DNA of 64,000 nt, from contig CAMRBO010000001.1 in assembly GCA_947040465.1 (NCBI GenBank), positions 1 through 64,000 of the forward strand. Reading direction: 5' to 3'. Shown here piece after piece: positions 51,801 to 60,082 of this stretch. Source of the stretch: an uncultured Mycoplasma sp. (GTDB taxonomy: Bacteria > Bacillota_I > Bacilli_A > Mycoplasmatales > Metamycoplasmataceae). The notes below the pieces were generated by a model, which was not told where the DNA came from, made no database searches, and saw only the letters and a list, made by a program, of their open reading frames with translations. The position numbers and the translations under genes were made by a program. Within the stretch, counting starts at the first letter, position 1. Every line of letters begins with the position of its first letter.

Positions 51801-52252
51801 AAATAGCCAAACAAATTAATCACGTCAAATTGTTAGATGGAAAATTGAATTCTTCCATAACAAAAATGACCTTTATAGGAAGTAAGGTCACTATCGGATT
51901 AGGTTTATCCAAAATTTCTCAAAATGCTTATATGAGTAACTTAAATACTAAATGCGTGTATATTATAAAAGATAATAGCAACCAAAAAATAAGTTTTTTT
52001 AAAAAAGATTGATTAAATACTGGGGAAAAATATGAACAAAATAATAATTTAGAAGTTATTAATATTATAGAAATTGGAACAATTTATGAAATTAATAATG
52101 AATTATTTAGAGTAAGCGGTTTTGATATATCTGGTAATAAATTAGAATTATCTCCCATTCACGGCAACAACCCTAAAATTAGAAAGTCTTATAGTTCATT
52201 TGAAAAAATAAAATCAAAAATCAAAAATAAAATCACAGTACTGCCAAATTAG
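48827..52252 (+). CDS. cas9: CRISPR-associated endonuclease Cas9 (type II-A)
   Basis: 1141-aa RNA-guided DNA nuclease, intact if TGA is Trp. RuvC-I is IGLDLGIASVGYS (Asp9). The Arg-rich bridge helix is at about 57-77 (QQRRARRTIQRRKQRR). RuvC-II is ALVIETTSDS (Glu555). HNH has FEIDHILPISRT (Asp634, His635) followed by NKVLTKSFNNQEKG. RuvC-III is EHHNIDASI (His784/785, Asp788). All catalytic residues are present. The size is in the compact class. ATG 48827 is preferred over TTG 48821 by Shine-Dalgarno spacing. The stop lies 6 bp before the last CRISPR repeat; the array and cas1-cas2-csn2 run on the opposite strand. Confidence 0.96.
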
Positions 52253-52258
52253 TGGGTT

Positions 52259-53012
52259 TTTTTAGCTTAGTTAAATTTTTGACTTATTAAAAACACTTTG
52301 GTCTCTCGGTAAAACCAGAACATAGTTTTAGCTTAGTTAAATTTTTGACTTATTAAAAACCATTACCTGACCAATATGACTTTTTAGATGTTTTAGCTTA
52401 GTTAAATTTTTGACTTATTAAAAACCTAACTCTCATTTTGTTCTTGTGATTCACGTTTTAGCTTAGTTAAATTTTTGACTTATTAAAAACCTTTATGCTC
52501 TATAAGACATAATGTTCCAAGTTTTAGCTTAGTTAAATTTTTGACTTATTAAAAACCTAACATATCATTTACATAATAATCTTTAGTTTTAGCTTAGTTA
52601 AATTTTTGACTTATTAAAAACCTACTCGTCCATAGAACATCATGTTTCATGTTTTAGCTTAGTTAAATTTTTGACTTATTAAAAACTATGTATGTTATTG
52701 ATAAAAGTGCTATTGGGTTTTAGCTTAGTTAAATTTTTGACTTATTAAAAACAGATGCATTGCCCATAGTATTGAACAAGAGTTTTAGCTTAGTTAAATT
52801 TTTGACTTATTAAAAACCCGAAGCTCTTCAAATACTCTTTAATTTGGTTTTAGCTTAGTTAAATTTTTGACTTATTAAAAACATTGGGTTATTTATTCTC
52901 ATTTCCATAATGTTTTAGCTTAGTTAAATTTTTGACTTATTAAAAACAATTATATTTTTAAGTTCAGCAGGATAATGTTTTAGCTTAGTTAAATTTTTGA
53001 CTTATTAAAAAC
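52259..53012 (-). CRISPR. CRISPR array, 12 repeats and 11 spacers
   Basis: 36-bp repeats; on the plus strand each begins GTTTTAGCTTAG and ends TATTAAAAAC, so on the minus strand they begin GTTTTTAATAAG. Repeat starts are 52259, 52325, 52390, 52455, 52521, 52586, 52651, 52717, 52782, 52847, 52912 and 52977. Spacers are 29 or 30 bp and all different. All repeats are identical except the first on the map, which has T instead of G at its outer base. Transcription is assigned to the minus strand because the tracrRNA anti-repeat reads like the plus-strand repeat. The altered repeat is then leader-distal, as expected. Confidence 0.97.
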
Positions 53013-53078
53013 CCAAAATAGTAAATGGGATTTTAATTTTTCAAAAAAAATTAAGCAATATAAGTATTTACAAATTAA
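53013..53078 (-). promoter_or_regulatory. CRISPR leader
   Basis: 66 bp between the csn2 stop and the array. On the minus strand it is A/T-rich and contains TTGAAA followed 15-18 nt later by TACTAT/TATTTT just before the first repeat, a possible promoter. As the leader it should also be the site of new spacer addition. It is short, and assignment rests on the inferred array direction. Confidence 0.55.
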
Positions 53079-53825
53079 TTATACATTATTTTTACTCAGT
53101 TTAATTTCTTGTTCTTGATATCAATTATTTATATTTTTGTTTTTGGAAAACAAAATAAAGTTTTCAATATTTTCAATATTTTCATAACTATATTCATCAT
53201 TGTTAATTACAAAAAGAAAATTAAAATTTGATAAATATACATTTAATTCATCCATCTTCAAATAATCCACATCATTAAAAATAATTAGTTTTTTATTGTT
53301 TTGATCATTTAATATATTAAATATTTGTCTAATATTATCAGAACTCACAAACTCATCTTTAATGTCAATATAATTTATAAGATCAACTTTTGTAAGGTTT
53401 ATTTCAGTCAAGTCAAAAATACTTTTGAATTCTTGGTATTCTTGAACAATAATTTTTTCAATATTAGAATTACTATCTAATATTGTCTTGTTTTTTAAAT
53501 AGTTGTGAATATTTCCATTCATTTTAGAAGAAAGAATATCCTTCATTTTGGTGAATGGAGAAATTATAATAATGTCTTTATTTTTTATATGAAAGTCATT
53601 GATTGAAATGTTGCTATTGATATTTTCTTCATCATTAATTAAACTTCGAATTAGTTTGTTGGTATTATGAGTTTTAATAATTTTTACCCCTCCGTAATCA
53701 AAACCAAATAAATGATTAAAGTACTGAAAACTTATCATATCTTTTGGTTGTGTATTAATTTTTATTTTTTCCTTTATTGTTTCATATTCTTTTTCAACAA
53801 AATATGACAAATTAATTTTATTCAT
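53079..53825 (-). CDS. csn2: Probable Csn2, type II-A adaptation protein
   Basis: 248 aa, immediately after cas2 (overlap of 1 nt). It sits in the position of Csn2, the DNA-end-binding ring protein needed for spacer acquisition in II-A systems. The sequence shows an N-terminal beta-rich region and a Walker-B-like hydrophobic strand ending in acidic residues (KLIIFNDVDYLKMDEL), as in the degenerate P-loop fold of Csn2. Sequence identity to known Csn2 cannot be judged by eye, so assignment relies on gene order, size and these features. The frame ends past an in-frame TGA at 53079. Confidence 0.75.
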
Positions 53826-54133
53826 TAAATCTCCCTAAATCTTTTACAATCATTAATTATTTCGTTATTATCCATTTCGCCCCTCAAAATAATCATTTCG
53901 TTATATTGCTTTTCAGTTAAAACTATAATTCTAATAGAACCACCGGGAGGTAAAACTTTTTCAACTTTTTTCACATGTTGTTGTACCATTTGCTTGTTTT
54001 GCACTACCCTTGCATAAATAGAATACTGTATTTGAATATAGCCCAATTTTAAAATATTGCTTCTAAATTTGGTGTAATTTTTAGTATCATCTTTATTGTC
54101 AAAAGGCAAATCATAAAATAAAATAATTCTCAT
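53825..54133 (-). CDS. cas2: CRISPR-associated protein Cas2
   Basis: 102 aa. The ferredoxin-like start MRIILFYDLPF carries the conserved Asp. QIQYSIYARVV and the ending PPGGSIRIIVLTEKQY are typical of Cas2. With Cas1 it integrates new spacers. A longer start at 54154 would add 7 residues and overlap cas1; 54133 is chosen because family members begin at this point, AAAGG lies upstream, and it leaves a 4-nt gap to cas1. Confidence 0.92.
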   Translation of the reverse strand: MRIILFYDLPFDNKDDTKNYTKFRSNILKLGYIQIQYSIYARVVQNKQMVQQHVKKVEKVLPPGGSIRIIVLTEKQYNEMIILRGEMDNNEIINDCKRFREI

Positions 54134-54137
54134 ATAA

Positions 54138-55064
54138 CTATATACCTTTCTCATGGTTATTCTCCACTATATATTTATCCATTTTCAAAAGAAAATCCAT
54201 TTTATGTAAATATATTTCATCTTTAATTATTCAATCAATAAATGTGTCTATAGATGTATTTAAATGGAAAAATTTATCATCTAATTTCACTTTAAATTCA
54301 CTAATATATTCTAAAAAACATTGTTTTAATTCTTTTGATAAGACTTTATCTTTGTCTTCAATAATTTTTAAATCAAATAATTCTTTTACAAAGTAGTCAA
54401 CAATTATTCTAAAAGGTTCAACAATATCATATGATAAAGGGAATTGTGAATATTCACTACCATGATGCAATGATATTTGATGATGCAAACCCTTTTTCAC
54501 TATACTTCTTGAAACCATAGAAGTTAAAATTATATAACCATAATTTAAAATATAATTTATCTCAGTTTGTTTATCTCTGTTAAAATCTTTTCCGTATAAT
54601 GAGTGAAAAAACAAATTTGCTACTTGACTTTCATAATTTATATTTTTATAGTCAACACTTGGTTTTATAAAACTATTTCAATCATTTATTGATAAGTTAT
54701 ACATTTTCATTAAATCTAATTGATTACTTATTTTTTTAAAACTAATATAATTTCATCATTTAGTTTTAAAACCTAAAGTTCACTCTAATTGTTTTTGAAA
54801 AATTTTGTAACTTTGTTTTTTGACATTGAAACCTAAAAGCAAGCTTTTAGGAATATATTTGTTATCACAAAATACAACACAAACACCGTTACTACTTAGT
54901 TCATTTATTAAATTGATAGTTATGTTTATTCTATTGTTTGAAATAATTAATGTATCAATATCACTAATAGGAATAATAGACTTATTTTCTCTAATAACAA
55001 TTAAAGATTCCATAAAAACCTTCATATTACACATTTCTTCAATTTCGATAATTTTTCAACCCAT
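54138..55064 (-). CDS. cas1: CRISPR-associated endonuclease/integrase Cas1
   Basis: 308-aa integrase for spacer acquisition. The second half has NYILNYGYIILTSMVSRSIV, then SLHHGSEYSQFPLSYDIVEPFR with the catalytic His and Glu of type II Cas1. The N-terminal beta domain includes ISDIDTLIISNNRINIT. Start ATG 55064 has a strong Shine-Dalgarno GGAAAGGAG. Trp codons at TGA are needed in the middle. Divergent from the tracrRNA. Confidence 0.94.
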
Positions 55065-55086
55065 TTTTTTCTCCTTTCCAAATTAT

Positions 55087-55137
55087 TTGTTATAATTTGG
55101 TAGTTAAATTATATTAAATTGTAATTTAACAATTCAA
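55087..55137. promoter_or_regulatory. Divergent promoters for tracrRNA (+) and cas1 (-)
   Basis: Plus strand: TTGTTA (55087-55092), 17-nt spacer, TATATT (55110-55115). A lone TATAAT at 55091-55096 is an alternative. Minus strand: TTGAAT (complement of 55132-55137), 18-nt spacer, TATAAT (complement of 55108-55113), giving a cas1 leader of about 40 nt that contains its ribosome-binding site. The two promoters overlap. Confidence 0.55.
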
Positions 55138-55222
55138 AATTTGCTTTTAGCTTAGTTAAGTTTTTGAAAAATTAAAAATAAGGGTTTATCCCGTGATGAC
55201 AAAGTATATCTTTGTTTTTTTT
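55122..55222 (+). ncRNA. tracrRNA
   Basis: The anti-repeat (55144-55179) matches the plus-strand repeat at about 30 of 36 positions, with the differences clustered as a 3-nt bulge (AAA against CTT), one G-U pair and the end bases. That leaves a lower stem of 9 bp and a long upper stem, as in Cas9 dual guides. Then comes AAGGGTTTATCCCG, a nexus hairpin (GGG/CCC), and the terminator stem ACAAAG/CTTTGT with loop TATAT followed by eight T. The 5' end is estimated from the promoter. Located upstream of and divergent from cas1, about 2.9 kb from cas9. Confidence 0.88.
55199..55222 (+). terminator. tracrRNA terminator
   Basis: 6-bp stem ACAAAG/CTTTGT, 5-nt loop, eight T. In tracrRNAs this hairpin usually doubles as the final Cas9-binding stem. 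Confidence 0.8.
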
Positions 55223-55488
55223 GTATTTTTGAATATTTGTAGTGTCAAATGAAAGGTGGATTCAGATTTAACAATATTCCAAAAAATATTATGATAATTC
55301 TATAATTTAAAGATTTTTATCCGAAATTTAATCACTTTACTTTCATTAATTGAAGTATATATTATAATAAGTATTAATATATACTCTAACCTTGTTTTCT
55401 TCATTTCCAAATAAAACGTTTCATAGATTAATTGTGATATCGGGTTGTTGTTTTGGCGAAAAAACTAATTTTAAAATATTAAAAATAA
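55223..55488. other. Non-coding gap with one copy of a repeated element
   Basis: No supportable ORF on either strand. The segment 55311-55368 resembles 56781-56842 upstream of argS (shared AGATTTT, AATCACTTTA, ATTAATT, GAAGTATATAT). The rest is A/T-rich without clear signals. Confidence 0.4.
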
Positions 55489-55509
55489 AAACACCCATTT
55501 AGAGTGTTT
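55489..55509 (-). terminator. Terminator of the SHOCT gene transcript
   Basis: On the minus strand AAACACTC pairs with GGGTGTTT around 5 nt, followed by a T-rich run. It lies 20 nt after the SHOCT protein stop codon. Confidence 0.75.
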
Positions 55510-55529
55510 AATATTTATTTTGTTAATTA

Positions 55530-55919
55530 TTATATTCCTAGTACTTGTCTTTTTACTGCATCGTAATCTTCTTGTGAAATAGCTCCCGCTTTAAACAATT
55601 CATATGATTGCAAAAGTTTTTCTTGAGAATTAACTGAAGATTGTGGTGCCAACATTGGTTGAGGAATTGGTTGATGTTCAGGAACAGATTTAACAGGTTG
55701 TGTTATTTTATCTGTTTCTGCTTGAATTTTAGCTTTTTGCAATTCCAGTTCCATTTTCTTAAGTTCTAATTGATCACCTGATAAGGCGTCAGTCTCCTTA
55801 CCTTTTTTCTTTGCTCATTTGCTAATAGCAACACCAGCCATAATTGTTCCACCTAATTTAATTCCTGTGTTAACAACGCTGTCTGCCGCTCTAGCGTTTC
55901 TTAATAAATCTCATCCCAT
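55530..55919 (-). CDS. SHOCT-domain protein
   Basis: 129 aa. The N-terminal third has a short hydrophobic stretch (TGIKLGGTIMAGVAIS). A charged helical segment (about 50-70) and a Pro/Gln linker follow. The C-terminal 28 residues match the SHOCT domain (LLQSYELFKAGAISQEDYDA), a short oligomerisation-type motif. ATG 55919 has Shine-Dalgarno AAGGAG; a later ATG at 55754 would drop the N-terminal part. Same strand as the 140-aa gene upstream, with 47 nt between them. Confidence 0.75.
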
Positions 55920-55966
55920 AATTTTCTTTCTCCTTAGTTAATGTATTTTTGTTTTTAATTTAAATA

Positions 55967-56389
55967 TTAATCAATAATTAATTTTGTAATATCGTAAGAT
56001 TTTGCAAAATCTGTTAAAGTATAATCTGCTAATCTACATACCATAACTACTGAGTTAGTAATTTGATATACAACAGCCAATTCATCTACAATATTTCTTT
56101 CACCTTCTGCGTTAAACAAATAATTGGTAAAAATTGCTACTATTTTATTTGTCGGAAAATCATTATCCATAATATTATCTAAAAAAGCTAACATTCTATA
56201 TTGATCTTCTGTAATATTTGTTAATGATTTACCAATCTCTTTAAGTTCTGGATCATTAAAATCAAAAATCTTTTTTAAGCCTTTAAAAAAATCTAATGAT
56301 ATTTCTTCTTTTTTTGAAAAATCCACTACATCATAATAAAATTCATTTGTAATAACTTGGTTCTCTCATTCTAGTTTTTCTATTTTCAT
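55967..56389 (-). CDS. Unknown 140-aa acidic protein
   Basis: 140 aa, soluble, no family recognised. It begins MKIEKLEWENQVITNEF, with a strong Shine-Dalgarno AAGGAGAAA upstream of ATG 56389. The middle has EIGKSLTNITEDQYRMLAFLD and the end ANYDITKL-like helices. Together with the SHOCT gene it forms a two-gene operon between the CRISPR locus and argS. No link with CRISPR function can be shown. Confidence 0.7.
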
Positions 56390-56849
56390 ATTTTCTCCTT
56401 GTTTAATACACATTATACTAAAATATACCGAAATTAAAAATTCATTATCATATTTGTTTTATTATAAGTGTTCTTCATTTGATTCAAACTATCTTACATA
56501 GGATATATGGTGGTATATTCCACTATTATTTCTCCATAATTTATCAAGTTAACAATACGTTAAAATATTTACTATAATTACCAAGTTTTTCATTCGAATT
56601 TACTTATAATGTTGATCAATCACAATTAACAGTAACATTAAATTTATTTTTCATAGATCTATATAACAAAAATCATTTAAAAAACAATTACCTTATTTTC
56701 TTTTAATTTTTCCTCATGGTGATTGCTAAAATCAAAATTGATACAAAAGTTCAAATAATATTTGCATGAATGTTATCAATAGATTTTAATTTACAAAATT
56801 AAATCACTTTAATTTTTATTATTAATTTGAAGTATATATAATATATATA
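56390..56849. other. Long A/T-rich gap before argS
   Basis: 460 bp with no ORF that I can support. It ends with the repeat-like segment 56781-56842 and the argS -10 region. Two TATAAT hexamers (56837-56842 and 56846-56851) precede or overlap the argS ATG at 56850. I see no stable RNA structure. Confidence 0.4.
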
Positions 56850-58451
56850 ATGAACTCACTAATTTTTAATGAACTAAACAGAATATCTCAAGCGCTTGGT
56901 TTTGAGGAAACGAAATTTGTTGTTTCAAAACCTACAAATCCAGAGTTTGGCGATTTCTCAACTAACATAGCATTAATAATTTCAAAACAACTTAAACAAA
57001 ACCCTAACGATGTTGCCAAAAGCATTGTAGAAAAATTTAATAAAAAACAAGCACTTGTTAAAAAAGCTGAAGTGGTTTCTCCTGGGTTTATCAACTTCTT
57101 TTTGGTTGATGAATATTATTCTGATATTGTTAAAAAAATAATTAACGAAGATGCTAATTATGGAAAACTTAAAAGTAATCTTCATTACAACTTAGAATTT
57201 GTTTCAGCTAACCCTACAGGCTTTCTGCATGTGGCTCATGCAAGAGGGGCTGCCTTGGGAGACTCTCTAGCAAACATTTTGAACCATACAGGAATCAAGG
57301 TAACAAGAGAATACTATATTAATGATGCCGGAAGTCAAATAAATATGTTGGCATTTGCTTGTTTTGTAAGATATCAACAATCATGAGGAGTTAATATTGA
57401 ATTACCTGAAGAAAGTTACCATGGGCAAGACATTATTTGGTGTGCAGAAGAAATTAAAGATGAAATCAACGATGCTTGGGTAGATAAAGAATATCTTGAA
57501 ATTGAAGAGGAAGCTAAAGAAATTGCTGTATCTATTATGTTGAAAAGAATAAAAGAAGATATGGAATCAATGAATGTTCAATTTGAAATTTATTTTTCAG
57601 AAAAAAGTTTATATGAAGGCACAATCATTAAAGATAAACTTAATGAAATTGAAGGGGTTATTAAACAAGATGGTGCAACATGATTAGATACCACAAAATA
57701 CGGAGATGATAAAAATAGGGTGTTAATTAAACAAGATGGTTCATTTACATATTTTTTACCAGATATTATTTATCACAACATTAAAATAAATAGAGACAAA
57801 AACATTTCAAAATTAATAAATATTTGAGGTGCTGATCATTCAGGTTACATTAAGAGAATGGAAATCGCCATGAAATTAATGGGTCATGAAAACAAACTAG
57901 AAATCATTGTTCTTCAATTGGTGAAATTACTTAAAAATGGTCAAGAGTTAAAAATGTCTAAAAGAAAAGGAACATCTCTTTATCTTTCAGAATTAGTAAA
58001 CCAAGTCGGAGTGGATACTGCTAGGTTTTTCTTAGTCAATAGATCTCCTAACTCTCAAATAGATTTCGACCTTGATTTAGCTAGCTTAAAAACTGCTGAC
58101 AATCCCGTCTTTATTGTTCAGTATGCATATGCAAGAATTCAACAATTATTAAGTAAATCAGAAATTAACCAATTTAACAAATTTAATTATATTGAGAAAA
58201 AAGAAAAAGAACTTATCGGAACATTAGAACAGTTCCCAACGATTTTAAAACAAATATCAGAAAACAATAAAGTGCATTTATTGCCAAAATACCTAATAGC
58301 ATTAGCGAAAGAATTTAATTCATTTTATTCAAATAGCAAAATTCTTGGTAATATTAGAGAGATAGAGTTAATTACTCTAGCAAAAGCATGTGGTATAGTA
58401 ATTAAACTTGGATTAAGTTTATTGGGAGTATCATCTCCAGAAAGAATGTAA
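56850..58451 (+). CDS. argS: Arginyl-tRNA synthetase
   Basis: 533-aa class I synthetase. It has the N-terminal Add-1 domain ([13 protein letters not shown]), the HIGH-equivalent [15 protein letters not shown], the KMSKS-equivalent [10 protein letters not shown], and the C-terminal anticodon-binding helical domain ending in [10 protein letters not shown]. Trp codons are TGA. ATG 56850 lacks a Shine-Dalgarno; the TATAAT at 56837-56842 is 7 nt away, so translation is probably leaderless. Confidence 0.97.
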
Positions 58452-58455
58452 AATT

Positions 58456-58722
58456 ATGAATATAACAATATTAGAAGCAATTGGAATATTATTTGATGCA
58501 AAAGGTAACGAAGATAGAGAATTCACTTTTAGTGAAATTTTTGAAAAAGTTGAATCGCTACTTTTAGAAAAATGATTAGCACATAATTCAAAGGAATTAT
58601 CAAAAGATCAAATTTTAATTAATAAAATGGGTGAAACATATAAGTTGTTAACTGTTGATGGTAGATTTATTAGACACGAAGATGGGACTTGGTTAAAAAG
58701 AAAGACTAATCAAGTTGCATAA
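58456..58722 (+). CDS. rpoE: RNA polymerase delta-subunit-like protein (HARE-HTH)
   Basis: 88 aa. The fold of the RpoE N-terminal HARE-HTH domain is recognisable: EAIGILFDAKG at the start, and the KLLTVDGRFIRHEDGTWLKR region at the end matches the typical NLDGRF...W pattern. It lacks the long acidic tail of Bacillus delta, as known for short mollicute versions. Begins 4 nt after argS. Confidence 0.75.
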
Positions 58723-59134
58723 AACTTTATTAATTAGATATTTATTAAGGCAACGACTAATTTTATTGGTTGTTGCTTTTGTTATTTGCGGCATAACTAA
58801 CCTTGCTGTTATATTAGCCTCGCAAGGACAAGAAGGCGTTTTGGGTATTATACTTTTGATTATTATTATCACCATTTGATTTTTCCCATTATATTTATCA
58901 GTGCTAACAATTATGAATTATTTTTCTTTAAAAAAAGAATTGATTAATATTGGAGATGAGAAAGAGTTGTTTGATCGCATGACCAATAAAATAGTTAGAG
59001 AATTAGTTGTCAAAAATGGCATTAAAATAAGTTTGTTTTCAGATAAAAATACAGACTTTCCAAAGTTTAATGGAGTTATTGGCGAAGAAATAAAATTTCA
59101 AAGAAAAAAAATAGAATTATTAAAGAGTATTTAA
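58715..59134 (+). CDS. Small membrane protein of unknown function
   Basis: About 139 aa from a TTG start at 58715 that overlaps the rpoE stop by 8 nt; the later ATG at 58910 or so would remove both membrane segments. Residues about 14-35 and 45-68 are hydrophobic, followed by a charged cytoplasmic part (KELFDRMTNKIVREL). No recognised family. Lies in the operon leading to tsaE-tsaB-tsaD. Confidence 0.6.
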
Positions 59135-59147
59135 TTATAATTAAATA

Positions 59148-59546
59148 ATGATTAATAAAACGCACATTCTTTTAGAAAATGAAGTTCCAAAACTTGTTGA
59201 AGAAATAATTAAAAAATTAGATGATTATAAAATAATACTTTTAAATGGTGAAATAGGATCTGGTAAAACTTTTTTAACTAAAGAAATAGCTAAACAACTT
59301 GGAGAACAAAAGATAGTTACTTCGCCCTCTTTTCAAATAATGAATGTGTATGACAAATTTATTCATATTGATGCATATAATTTAAAAACAGGATTAGAAC
59401 AGTATTATGATTTTTTCGAAGATAAAATATTAATATTAGAATGATCGCAAAAAATAAAAATAAAGTTTAATAACTATTTAGAAATAAATATTGGGTATAC
59501 AAGCAATGAAGAAAAAAGAATATATGAAATAAAAGAGGTGAAATAA
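59148..59546 (+). CDS. tsaE: tRNA threonylcarbamoyladenosine synthesis ATPase TsaE
   Basis: 132-aa P-loop ATPase. Walker A is LNGEIGSGKT, then TSPSFQIMNVY and HIDAYNL, which are typical for TsaE. It acts with TsaB-TsaD in forming t6A37 in ANN-decoding tRNAs. The stop overlaps the tsaB start (TAATG). One TGA-Trp (ILEWSQ) is the conserved W after the Walker-B-like LILE. Confidence 0.93.
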
Positions 59547-60082
59547 TGAATATTTTTTTAGATACAACACAAAAAGAATTTGTAAGTTGCTTATTCGATG
59601 ACAATTTTAAAATAAAAAATAAGATAATAAAGGAGACTACTCAAAAAGTAGAAGAAATACCTAAATTTTTTGATTCTCTTTTAATCAATAAAACCATTAA
59701 TATAAACGACATTAAGAATTTTTATATCAATGTTGGTCCGGGGTCATTTACGGGTTCAAGAATATCGTTGGTTTATGTAAGAACAATTGCACAAATAACA
59801 AATGCTAAAATTTATATTACTAATTCATTTAAATTATTAAGAAGTGATAATGAAACAATGTTTATTTCTGCTAATAAAAATCATTCCTTTAAAATAGATA
59901 TTGTCAATATTGATAATATATCAAAAACTGAATTGGTTGAAAAGTCAACAGAAGAACAAAAAATTAACTATAAGCAATTGTTAAATGATTTCTATAATGT
60001 AATTCATTTATTCAAGTTAGAAAACCCATTGAATATTAAACCAGAATATGGATCAATGCCCCAAATAGGAAGTGGTAAATAA
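59546..60082 (+). CDS. tsaB: t6A synthesis scaffold protein TsaB
   Basis: 178 aa, ASKHA-fold partner of TsaD. The hallmark GPGSFTGSRIS lies near residue 65. It is shorter than the 220-230 aa of many bacteria because the C-terminal lobe is reduced, as in other mollicutes. Coupled with tsaE and tsaD by 1-nt overlaps at both ends. Confidence 0.9.
   Translation: MNIFLDTTQKEFVSCLFDDNFKIKNKIIKETTQKVEEIPKFFDSLLINKTININDIKNFYINVGPGSFTGSRISLVYVRTIAQITNAKIYITNSFKLLRSDNETMFISANKNHSFKIDIVNIDNISKTELVEKSTEEQKINYKQLLNDFYNVIHLFKLENPLNIKPEYGSMPQIGSGK

Noticed and set aside
52259..53012. Reading the array as transcribed on the plus strand from cas9, since repeats start GTTTTAG as in Streptococcus
   Set aside because: The only anti-repeat (55144-55179) has the same sense as the plus-strand repeat. 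Pairing is possible only with minus-strand crRNA, and the degenerate repeat and csn2-side leader agree with this.
54134..54154. Longer Cas2 start at 54154
   Set aside because: It adds residues not seen in the family, overlaps cas1, and the ribosome-binding site AAAGG fits the start at 54133.
55530..55754. SHOCT protein starting at the internal ATG
   Set aside because: A longer frame from ATG 55919 has a strong AAGGAG Shine-Dalgarno and an N-terminal helix.
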